From contig NC_132973.1 of the NCBI RefSeq assembly GCF_047496725.1, forward strand, positions 3,509,233-3,573,232: a stretch of DNA of 64,000 bases, written 5' to 3'. Made by a program: the position numbers and the translations under genes. Of this stretch, positions 55,443 through 64,000 are shown one piece after another (positions within the stretch are counted from its first letter, which is position 1; every line of letters begins with the position of its first letter). The DNA is from Anoplolepis gracilipes. Taxonomy: Eukaryota > Arthropoda > Insecta > Hymenoptera > Formicidae. A model generated the notes under the pieces. It saw only the letters and a list, made by a program, of their open reading frames with translations. It ran no database searches and was not told where the DNA came from.

Positions 55443-55816
55443 GTTTGCTAATAAATATAAATACGTACAAGCTATAAATTCAGAGTTTTTAAGATATTTT
55501 TCCCTCTTGATTATTAGCTTGTCTGATATGTGCACGCTATTTTGTAGAATTGATGTGAAATATCATAAAGGCTTATTCAGATTGACGGGACAGAATAATT
55601 AACCAATCGCGTGACCGTATAATATAAAGGCTGTTATTTGCTGCGTCCTTTATACAAAACTGTCATTAGAGTTGACTTTCTGTGTATAATATGTATTACA
55701 TGGTTGTTTATGCCCGAGTACAAGCAGTTTGTAGTACGTCCTCTATTTTTTCTCCTTTTCTGTCCAACACTTAATTATGTATCTCTTTCATTTTAATTGC
55801 AGAAAGAATAATATGG

Positions 55817-55841
55817 TATATATATATATATATATATATAT
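55817..55841. repeat. (TA)n microsatellite
   Basis: A pure TA array of about 25 bp in the RIOK2/egghead spacer. Confidence 0.95.
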
Positions 55842-56040
55842 ACATACAGACCTTGTACATAGTCCATTTAAATTGAGCACAATTACGCGCAGTAGCATAA
55901 CGTGAACATTACAATAAAGCATCCGACAAGTTCTCTCTTCGAGAGAAGGCATCGATCGCTCGTCCCTCTTCGAGATTACTTAGTTCAGACGATATATAAA
56001 AAGCGAGAACCGGGCGTCGAATCCTCGAATCGTTGACCGT

Positions 56041-56062
56041 ATATATATATATATATATATAT
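56041..56062. repeat. (TA)n microsatellite
   Basis: A TA array of about 22 bp followed by GT-rich sequence including a (TG)n run at about 56,092-56,110. Confidence 0.93.
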
Positions 56063-56550
56063 AGTTATATATACGTGTGAGTGTGTGTATGTTGTGTGTG
56101 TGTGTGTGTGGCGCGCGCAAAATCGAGCGCGGCGTCCGCGAGACGGTATTGAAATTATACGTTGAAATTATGAAAATGCATTCACGCAACGACTCGATAG
56201 CGCGTTAAATCGACCGTTGCAATCGCGGACAATGGGAAGTGTCATCGGCGCGTCCACAATAATCACGCACACCTAAGAATTCATCGTCAAACCGCAGGTA
56301 TGTACATATATACATACATAATTTCATTAGCGCGGTGCGCTAAAGAACACATCGAGCTTCTTGACGTTTACATGTATTTGACAGCCCGAAAGTGACAGGA
56401 GGTGCGCGCCTAACCTCCTCCCCGCGAATTTCGAGGCTGCGCGCGACATTTATTACACGACCCTCGTTTACGGCTGGTATGCCAGGTATCCCGTTCTCAC
56501 AACATTCTACAAATCATGTCGCGGTTACGTATCGCGAGAAAGAAGTGCGA

Positions 56551-56558
56551 TATCGATA
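56551..56558. promoter_or_regulatory. DRE-type box TATCGATA
   Basis: A perfect palindromic TATCGATA in the CpG-rich part of the egghead upstream region. In Drosophila this octamer is the DREF-binding element of housekeeping core promoters, usually within 100 bp upstream of the start site. Function here is inferred. Confidence 0.5.
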
Positions 56559-57248
56559 AGCACAGGAGAGTGCCGCGTTATCGCCGATAGTGAGTGAAAC
56601 GTTTTCGCGAATCGAAGTCCATCAGATTTCAGAAGGATATTCGCGAGAAGTGTCCCTTAATTGCGGTAATGCTCCAGCTATAGCAATCAAATTTGACAAC
56701 CGGTATCTTAAGTCAATTTTTCGTGAAAAGATTGTGTTAGTTCGCGGTAAACTAGACGTCTCATATTTCACTTATCAATTCGTTTTTTATCTCACGACAG
56801 AATTCTGAGTCATCACTTTATATGAACCAATTCTAGTTTTCTAAAGTCTTGAGTTTTTCTATTGGCAACACAATTTAGTCGACCGTGACATGTAGCAATG
56901 CTGTACATTGTGTATTTATATGTGTGTATTTATATAGCTAGGTGTATGTACGCATAGATAGAATGTAATGATAGAACTGAAGGCCAAATTAATCTTCGCT
57001 ATGAAGTTCAAAAATAGTTGCTCTCATCATTCACTAAGCATGCCAAGTATTATGATTTAGTTCAACTTGTTCCTTTAAAATCAATCAATCACAGAAATTA
57101 TGAAACACAATCTTTGATATTTTGTAACATGGTATTGATAAAATTAATAAACTATTGTACTTTTAATTGTGCTTGTTCACTTTAAGTATAGTTTAAATTT
57201 ATAAGTGCAATATTATTCATCTGATATGTCTTATAATTTGCAGGAATA

Positions 57249-58180
57249 ATGTTGAGCAGTATAACAAAACATATTTTACATTGCTGCCTGCTGCTCATAG
57301 TCATACTGGTATTCGAATTTGTATCTGGTGGACTTCGATGGAACGCAGATCAAAAAGAAGAGATTGATCCATGGGCACAATATGGCATTATTGGTGCAAT
57401 CACTTTGTACCTGTTGCGTACAGTGACATTTCTTTCCTTGCCTCAAGTTTTATTCAATTTCATAGGATTAACAATATACAATGCATTCCCTGATAAAGTA
57501 ATCTTGAAAGGTTCACCCCTACTTGCTCCATTCATCTGTATAAGAATAGTGACTCGTGGTGATTACCCACAATTAGTGAAGACAAATGTGAAGAGAAATT
57601 TAGATAAATGTATAGAGGCTGGTCTGGAGAATTTTCAAATAGAAGTAGTGAGTGATAAACCAGTAGGTTTAACACCACATCGTAGAGTAAGAGAAGTTGT
57701 TGTCCCTCCAAATTATCGCACAAGTAGTGGTGCCTTATTTAAGGCTCGTGCTTTGCAATACTGCCTCGAAAGTTCGGTAAACGAATTAGCTGATCATGAC
57801 TGGATTGTCCATCTTGATGAAGAAACCTTAATGACTGAGAATTCCATTCGTGGGATATTGAATTTTGTATTGGATGGCAAACATCAATTTGGCCAAGGAT
57901 TAATCACATATGCTAATGAGGATGTTGTTAACTGGATCACAACATTAGCTGATAGTTTCAGAGTAGCGGATGATATGGGAAAGTTAAGATTACAATTCAC
58001 CATGTTTCACAAGCCATTTTTTAGTATGAAAGGGTCCTATGTTGTCACACAGGTAATTTTTAATCATATTTTATTAATCTATCCAATTTATTAATCTTAT
58101 TACAAAAAAACTTCAAATTTTATTTATTATAAAATTTATTATAAAATATATTCTCTCTCTCCCCCCCTCTCTCTCTACCC

Positions 58181-58238
<58 letters not shown>

Positions 58239-58941
58239 TTATAAAATTTTAAAATTAAAAAATTAATGTTAATATTAATAAAATATTTAAAAAAAACAGT
58301 GACAAATATATTTATTATTTTCTTATTTTTATATAGGTCAGGTTTTTCTTATAAAATATGCATTACAGATGGGAGCAGAAAAGCAGGTTTCATTTAATAA
58401 CGGATTAGATGGTTCTGTCGCCGAGGATTGTTTCTTTGCGATGAAAGCATTTTCCAAAGGATATACGTTTAATTTTGTAGAAGGCGAAATGTGGGAGAAA
58501 TCGCCATTCACTCTATGGGATTTTGTACAGCAAAGAAAAAGATGGCTACAAGGTATATTACTTGTCGTGCATTCCAAAGCAATTCCATTGAGAAAAAAAT
58601 TATTGCTGGGTATTTCGTGTTACTCATGGGTGACGATGCCTCTTTCCACTTCAAATATTGTCTTAGCCGGATTGTGTCCGATTAACTGCTCGCCATTGAT
58701 CGATTTTCTATGCGCTTTTATTGGCGCAGTAAATATTTACATGTATGTGTTCGGAGTAGTTAAATCGTTTTCCTTGTATCGTTTCGGTGTGGCCCGATTT
58801 ATGCTTTGCATATGCGGCGCATTATCCACCATTCCGTTCAATATAATTATCGAGAACGTCGCTGTCATATGGGGCTTATTTGGTAAGAAACACAAGTTCT
58901 ATGTTGTTAACAAAGAATACAGACCACCAGTGACTGTATGA
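57249..58941 (+). CDS. egh: egghead, beta-1,4-mannosyltransferase, 2 coding exons, 458 aa
   Basis: Adds mannose from GDP-mannose to glucosylceramide, making the mactosylceramide core of arthropod glycosphingolipids; a Golgi/ER membrane enzyme of the GT2 fold that acts before brainiac. Coding exons 57249-58052 and 58369-58941, joined in phase 0 after VVTQ and before MGAEKQ. Length matches Drosophila egghead (about 457 aa). Visible: N-terminal membrane segment about 8-27, a second hydrophobic stretch about 45-76, GT domain with acidic HLDEET at 188-193, EDCFFAM at 287-293 and the QxxRW-type motif QRKRW at 323-327, then three C-terminal hydrophobic segments (about 344-370, 376-400, 412-437). A splice acceptor just before the ATG implies a noncoding first exon. 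Identity is secure by near-continuous similarity to the fly protein as remembered; no alignment was run. Confidence 0.98.
58151..58228. repeat. compound (CT)n(TA)n microsatellite (intronic)
   Basis: An interrupted CT array passes directly into about 32 bp of TA repeats, in the single coding intron of egghead (58,053-58,368). Confidence 0.95.
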
Positions 58942-59844
58942 TGTGTCATCAGTTTAGAGCTCTTATCTAACTGGTGCATACTAAGCAGCAGTATAAAGTT
59001 TCCATTGTGCATGCGCATATAATTAGTACCTGTAAATTTACATAGGAAAAACGCATTACTCTCACAAATATTTATAAGTATCTAGTATTACATAGGAATT
59101 ACAAAATTCCTAAGCTAAATAGAGTGGCAAATTTTATGTAAAGTAAAAGATAAAATAATAGCAATAGATATAGGTTCAGTATTAAAAATATATTCTGCAT
59201 TGGCATTAGAGCATCGCGCCAAATCTCTATTAAAAGTACTTGTCACTTATCAAAAATATTTATGCCAATATCTTGTTCTCATAGTACAAGTCATACATGT
59301 CATGTGTACTTTGATCTCATGTAAAAGTAGCATTCACTAAGTTATAAATTATTTTACATGTTCCTCTTTTCACATTAAATTTACACATATCTTTACATAT
59401 TAATTTTAAATGTCAATGTAATTTTCAATGCATTAATTCTTGTCGTGTTCAGAAATATTTTATTTTTGTCATATGTCAGTATTTTTTTTTTCTTAATATT
59501 GCTTCGTGAAGTGTTATGCATATTGATAACAATTTCATATTGACATTTTCTGAAGTATTTATATTATTTTATTTAATAGCAATAAGTCATATATTGTTAT
59601 AATTCGCGAAACTGTGATAAATCTTGTTTCGCCTATTTTATATTTCAGAAAAATATACATAATTTTATTAAATATACGCAAAAAAACACAATTTAAGAAT
59701 GATGTAATAAGAGTCACAAAATATTTCATTTTTTTATATCAGGATATTTAGTGGTTTTATAAAATGTTTTCAATTTATAAATTTTATAAATATTATGGAT
59801 TTTAATCAATAACAAAATATATTGGTGTACTAATTATATTGATT

Positions 59845-59878
59845 AATAAATCCAATATGATTAGTGTGTGTGTGTGTA
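59845..59878 (+). terminator. candidate polyadenylation signal of egghead
   Basis: AATAAA at 59,845-59,850 is followed 13 bases later by a (TG)n run (59,864-59,878), the expected order of signal and GU-rich downstream element. It would give egghead a 3' UTR of about 900 nt. Other AATAAA motifs occur further on. Confidence 0.5.
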
Positions 59879-61459
59879 TACAGTACTTAAGATTATCTTA
59901 ATTATTTAACAGAAGAGATGAACACCTTTAAACATTTTATCTTTAAAAAGATAAAATTATGTATTTATATTTTTTTTCTGATAAAACTAAAAAAAATATC
60001 TTCTAAAATAAAAATTAGTATTTTAGATATTATAATATATTTATATATGAACAAATTATGATTATATATATGCGGAAAAGTTAAAAAAATTAAAAGAGAT
60101 TAGAAGAAATATAAAAATAAATGTTTATCTATAAAAAAAAAAAAAGTTTTAAGTTTAATACTATTAAATTTTTCTTTACATATATGTGACTACTTAAACT
60201 GTATTTTATGTTATTAGTTTTCGCATGACATATCTTCGAAAAAATAAAGTTAATGCGAGAAATTTTTTAAATAATGTGATTTTGCTATGCAATGCATAAT
60301 ATTTTATTAAATGACATGTATGAAAAAGAATCATTCATGAAAAAACATGTTTAAATTATCATTTTGTCACAATTACACATTTTTAGAACACATCTGTATT
60401 AATATTTGTTGGTTTTAACATTTACAATGTATCTGTTAAATAAATTTTTTAAAATGCTGTTTTTAACTTAATAATCAAGTTAGGGCTTCCCACATATACG
60501 TACATGTAACACACAAAGCATTGATTTTTATAAACTAATGTTTTTAGAAGTTTAAAAGTTTTGTCTTTTATGATTCATAACAAATGATGATATGGAATGG
60601 ACTTAGGAGTAACAAAGCAATATATTTAGCAAGACTTATTATATCTAGTCAAGAAGATATAAAGAATATTGAAAAGCACGAAAATTTCCATCATATGCAT
60701 GTATAAATAAATAATATAAACTTAATATCATGCAGTGTTAGTATAACATTGAATATAATTATTCCCAAATATTTTGTTTTGATAAAGAACAAAAGTTGTA
60801 ATTTTAAAGAGATTTGAAAATTTTTTTTATTCTTCAATAATTAAATTTTATTAACATTTTTTTCACATAGAGATAAATTATGTCGGTTTAAATCGCTACG
60901 TTCAGCACTGACATAGAATTAATATTATAATATTGATATTATAGAGCTCACATGATAATTTTATTGTTTTATATTATTATATATTTTCCATATAATTGTT
61001 TTATTAGAATTGCTACAATTATATTGATTTCGTGTTGATTGTAACAGTTTTAATATTTTATGATTGCATAATTATATTACATAATATTATTGTATAATCA
61101 CGAATCGAGCATATTATGTTGCATCTCTTATACATTGTATAATTAGATATTCAAACAGTTACACACATTTTCTAGAATATTTTATCGCATAAAAAATGAA
61201 TAAGTTTGTACACTAGTCTCATATCTCAGCCATTTATTTTATCATCCAAGCATCAATGCTAGTATAAATCGAACATAAAGATATTTTATAAATGGAGAAA
61301 TGTAATTTATGTTATTTTGACAAATGTAAACCAAAATTTTTCAAATTTTTTAATTTAAATCTTTTTAATATTGATATTTTTTGCTTTTCCAAATATTTTC
61401 AAGAGATCATGGTATAGATGAATATAAAAGAATTTTATAATAAGCAAAAGATTATCTTT

Positions 61460-61540
61460 GAGTATGCTAAAAATGTTTTAAAACGAAAGGTTATCTTGTG
61501 TGTGGAGTAAGCTAAAAATTTTTTAAAGTGAAAGGTCTTG
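61460..61540. repeat. two-copy imperfect tandem duplication (45-bp period)
   Basis: A unit beginning GAGTATGCTAAAAATGTTTT at 61,460 recurs as GAGTAAGCTAAAAATTTTTT at 61,505. Both continue with a shared GAAAGG segment. Confidence 0.75.
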
Positions 61541-62680
61541 CAATAAGTTAAAATTTATTTATTTGCATTTTATTTTCTTGAAATTTATCTATTTATAATA
61601 CGTATATAATGATTACATAACTTTTATGCATTAATTAAATATGGATCGAATTAGATGTAACAACTTCAACAATGGTTCAAACAACAGTTTTTTTTTTAAA
61701 TTACAAAAGATAATAGAGACAACTTATTGTTAGCATAACTATTTTTATTCAATTATCTTTAAGTATTATATTTTATGTAGTTATTAATTTGAATGTTTTA
61801 TTCGAAATTATTTTATTTTTATCATTTGTCACATGCATGTACTAATTAATTTTGCGTTTCTCTTTAAACCAGTGATTAATTGTGTATTACATATTACATA
61901 ACATTTCTATATTATACATATTATATTAGGTGAAGAAGTTTATAGTAATATCAGATCATAATTATTGTAAAATTCTGGATTGTTATTGACAGTTGTACGG
62001 CTAAAATTTATAAGAAAAACATTAAAAACTTTGAATTATATATATTGAGAAAAATAAAAATAAAATTCATACTAGACGATTATATTTTGCAATAAATGTA
62101 TGCATTATTTTTATCTTTTAGAATATAAGAGAGCTTTCATCGTTTTTCTAATAATATTTTATTATTTGACGTACTGTCAAAACATGTGCGATTTTAAAAT
62201 TTTATATTGTAATAAATTCTCACTGAGAATCTATATTTATAATTATGCTTTAATTTAGTATATATGAAGATATATTATTACGAAGATTTATTAAAAGTGT
62301 AAAAGTTAAATTTTGTGTTCCGTGTCATTCTGTTATTTGTATTATTTGTTAAATTTGAAGTATGACTAAAATTATATAAGATTCTTCTATTCTTTAAGTT
62401 ATTTATATATCTATTTTATGATTTTTTATGTGACTTTTAATGTGATAATTTTTTGCTATCATATCAATAAGTAATGACATTGTAGTTTAAAATAAAATTA
62501 GGCACATAAACTGAGATTTTTTGCTATCTAATTTGCGAAACTGTAATCATATTTCAGTTTCATAACATATTTTTTCAATTATATGTCTGGCTAGTATATA
62601 TTACTATGACATTAATTATGATAGGAATATTAAAACAATAAATATATATTATTTGGATGTATATATATTATATATACATA

Positions 62681-62922
62681 CAGGGTGTCCGGTAATTACC
62701 GCCCCACCTCTCTAGGGCAGATAGAGGAGGTCAAACTCAATATTAAAGTCCTCTACCATTTTGCGATTTGCGCAATAATTATTAATATATATAAATATAT
62801 AAATATTAATCAATATTTTAATAATTATTGCGCAAATCGCAAAATGGTAGAGGACTTTAATATTGAGTTTGACCTGCTCTATCTGTCCTAGAGAGGTGGG
62901 GCGGTAATTACCGGACACCCTG
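62681..62922. mobile_element. young palindromic MITE, 242 bp, TA target site
   Basis: The whole element is an inverted repeat: arms 62,681-62,785 and 62,818-62,922 (105 bp each) differ at only two positions around a 32-bp AT spacer. Ends read CAGGGTGTCCGGTAATTACC and its complement, bordered on both sides by TA, as for Tc1/mariner-type insertions. Because it is palindromic, near-identical spurious frames occur on both strands. It encodes no transposase. It lies about 500 bp upstream of the eIF2B epsilon start codon. A transcript would fold into a near-perfect ~100-bp hairpin. Confidence 0.9.
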
Positions 62923-63102
62923 TATATGTATCATATATCATATTATATATATATAATATATATATATATACATTTAAATTGTACGCGCGCATAATATGAC
63001 ATCTCCACTCTCCATTCTTTATATTCATAGACATAAAATATATATAGCGAGTTTGCTAGCAAGAAAACACTAGTACTACATAGATGTAATGTCTCTTACG
63101 CA

Positions 63103-63157
63103 ATTGGCTATTAAATAGAGAATTTTTAAAGTCCCCAAAATTTTTTTGATAGCCAAT
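63103..63157. promoter_or_regulatory. inverted pair of CCAAT boxes upstream of eIF2B epsilon
   Basis: ATTGGCTAT (63,103-63,111) and its exact reverse complement ATAGCCAAT (63,149-63,157) face each other about 270-320 bp before the eIF2B epsilon ATG. Paired CCAAT motifs are typical NF-Y sites of housekeeping promoters. Use here is inferred. Confidence 0.45.
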
Positions 63158-63424
63158 CGTGTTCTTATTTGTATTTTTTCCTGGAAAGTTTCTAGTTCTT
63201 CTCAAAATATTTATACATGTAGTAATCTATAAATTCTATGTCTATGCTCATATCTGAGAGCAAGTGGCGCTGAAACTCATAACCTCACTTTTTCAAAGTG
63301 TAACCTGTGAAAGGTATTTTGTATTTTATTTCTCACGTATTACGCTGTTTTATATGTACATTATCGCGACGAATTATCGACACCTATATACATATAAACT
63401 GTTAATATATTGACATTCAAGAAA

Positions 63425-64000
63425 ATGACTTCAAAAATGTGTAAGAAGGACGTTTTGCAAGCTGTTATTCTTGCGGATGATTTCACAACAAGTTTGACAC
63501 CCTCGCAAAATATATTCCCGAGCATCTTGATGCCGGTGATAAATGTACCGCTTTTCGATTACATGCTCGAAACGTTGATAAAGTCTAGAATACAAGAAGT
63601 ATTCCTTTACTGTAGCAGCCACATTGATCTACTGAAGAAATATGTGAAGGCAAAGAATTACAAAGAAACTACAATTTCTTTGATCATTTCCGATGGCTGT
63701 AGTTCTCTCGGAGATGCTTTGCGAGATATCGATACAAAAGGCTGGATCAGAGGATATTTTATACTGATTCGTGGAAACACATTCGTCAATACAGATCTTA
63801 AAACCCTACTCAATGCACATTGCTTGAAAGTCAAGAAAGACAAAGGGGCAACTATGACTATGGTACTACGAAATTTTGGCTCAACAAAAGACACTTATAT
63901 GAATGAGGAAACCTCTCTGGTCGTATCAGATAAAAGTAGCAATAAAATGCTTTATTATACAAAATTGAAGAACAGCGAGAAGAAAGTGAAATTGGAACTA
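63425..64000 (+). CDS. EIF2B5: translation initiation factor eIF2B subunit epsilon, N-terminal part (cut by window end)
   Basis: Catalytic subunit of the eIF2B complex, the GDP/GTP exchange factor for eIF2. The visible 192 codons stay open to the last base, so the gene continues outside the window. The start is supported by an in-frame TAA 30 nt upstream (63,395) and by a standard distance to the first conserved strand QAVILADDF (residues 12-20). This portion is the nucleotidyltransferase-like domain: PSILMPVINVPLFDYMLE (about 32-49), SLGDALRDID, and FILIRGNTFVNTDL. The family usually has Gly-Asp where this protein has Gly-Asn; the domain is not thought to catalyse sugar transfer in eIF2B epsilon, so this may be tolerated. 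The catalytic HEAT domain near the C terminus is not in the window. No intron occurs in the part seen. eIF2B gamma is the closest alternative, but the motif spacing fits epsilon better. Confidence 0.92.
   Translation, partial: MTSKMCKKDVLQAVILADDFTTSLTPSQNIFPSILMPVINVPLFDYMLETLIKSRIQEVFLYCSSHIDLLKKYVKAKNYKETTISLIISDGCSSLGDALRDIDTKGWIRGYFILIRGNTFVNTDLKTLLNAHCLKVKKDKGATMTMVLRNFGSTKDTYMNEETSLVVSDKSSNKMLYYTKLKNSEKKVKLEL

Larger units (their letters stand above)
55443..57248. promoter_or_regulatory. divergent promoter region of RIOK2 and egghead
   Basis: About 1.8 kb lies between the start codons of RIOK2 (minus) and egghead (plus). A CCAAT box lies at 55,603, about 160 bp upstream of RIOK2. CpG-rich sequence covers about 55,900-56,780, with two (TA)n arrays (55,817 and 56,041) and a short (TG)n. 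The stretch 56,780-57,243 is AT-rich and most likely the end of an egghead 5'-UTR intron: TTTGCAG at 57,237-57,243 is a good acceptor five bases before the ATG. Candidate donors for the noncoding first exon are CAG|GTATGT at 56,298 and ATA|GTGAGT at 56,590; which is used cannot be decided here. Confidence 0.6.
58942..63424. other. spacer between egghead and eIF2B epsilon
   Basis: About 4.5 kb of AT-rich DNA with no supported gene. The first ~900 bases are the probable egghead 3' UTR. A 45-bp-period duplication lies at 61,460, a palindromic mobile element at 62,681-62,922, and the presumed eIF2B epsilon promoter at about 63,050-63,424. Otherwise nothing was recognised. Confidence 0.7.

Noticed and set aside
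62685..62918. Frames on both strands starting SGNYRPTSL, reminiscent of the NYRPISL motif of LINE reverse transcriptases
   Set aside because: They arise from the palindromic MITE, are near-identical on opposite strands, and are far too short; the likeness is coincidental.

Overview
The window looks like an insect nuclear genome, most likely a hymenopteran and probably an ant. The reasons are: an egghead-type glycolipid mannosyltransferase, a family confined to invertebrates; small genes with GT-AG introns; abundant (GA)n/(CT)n microsatellites; and strongly CpG-rich blocks embedded in very AT-rich DNA. The species cannot be named from sequence alone. There are no prokaryotic features (operons, IS elements, CRISPR arrays, rRNA).

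Layout. Bases 1 to about 45,900 contain no protein-coding gene I can support. This gene desert, or possibly a giant intron, alternates between roughly 40 GC/CpG-rich blocks of 0.2-1 kb and AT-rich spacers. It also holds microsatellites, short palindromes and several promoter- or enhancer-like motif clusters. Bases 45,902-63,424 hold three complete genes and their spacers, and a fourth gene begins at 63,425 and runs off the end: (1) sorbitol dehydrogenase, minus strand, 8 coding exons, 350 aa; (2) RIO kinase 2, minus strand, 5 exons, 507 aa; (3) egghead, plus strand, 2 coding exons, 458 aa; (4) the N-terminal part of the translation factor eIF2B epsilon, plus strand, cut by the window end. I reassembled exons by eye from reading frame, GT/AG sites and family knowledge; codon phases agree at every junction.

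How the genes relate. They do not form one pathway. RIOK2 (late 40S ribosome maturation) and eIF2B epsilon (translation initiation) are housekeeping genes. Egghead builds the arthropod glycosphingolipid core. Sorbitol dehydrogenase converts sorbitol to fructose. RIOK2 and egghead are divergently transcribed from a shared ~1.8 kb CpG-rich region holding a perfect TATCGATA (DRE-type) box. Sorbitol dehydrogenase instead has a TATA-like box and CpG-richer exons, suggesting different regulation and different germline methylation.

Mobile DNA. There are three recognisable non-autonomous inverted-repeat elements: a very young 242-bp palindrome at 62,681 (105-bp arms, two mismatches, TA target site), a ~407-bp element in a sorbitol dehydrogenase intron (48,079), and a ~235-bp palindrome in the first intron of the same gene (51,438). 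I found no convincing new multi-gene system. The most interesting material is the CpG-island desert, its motif clusters and the fresh palindromic element.
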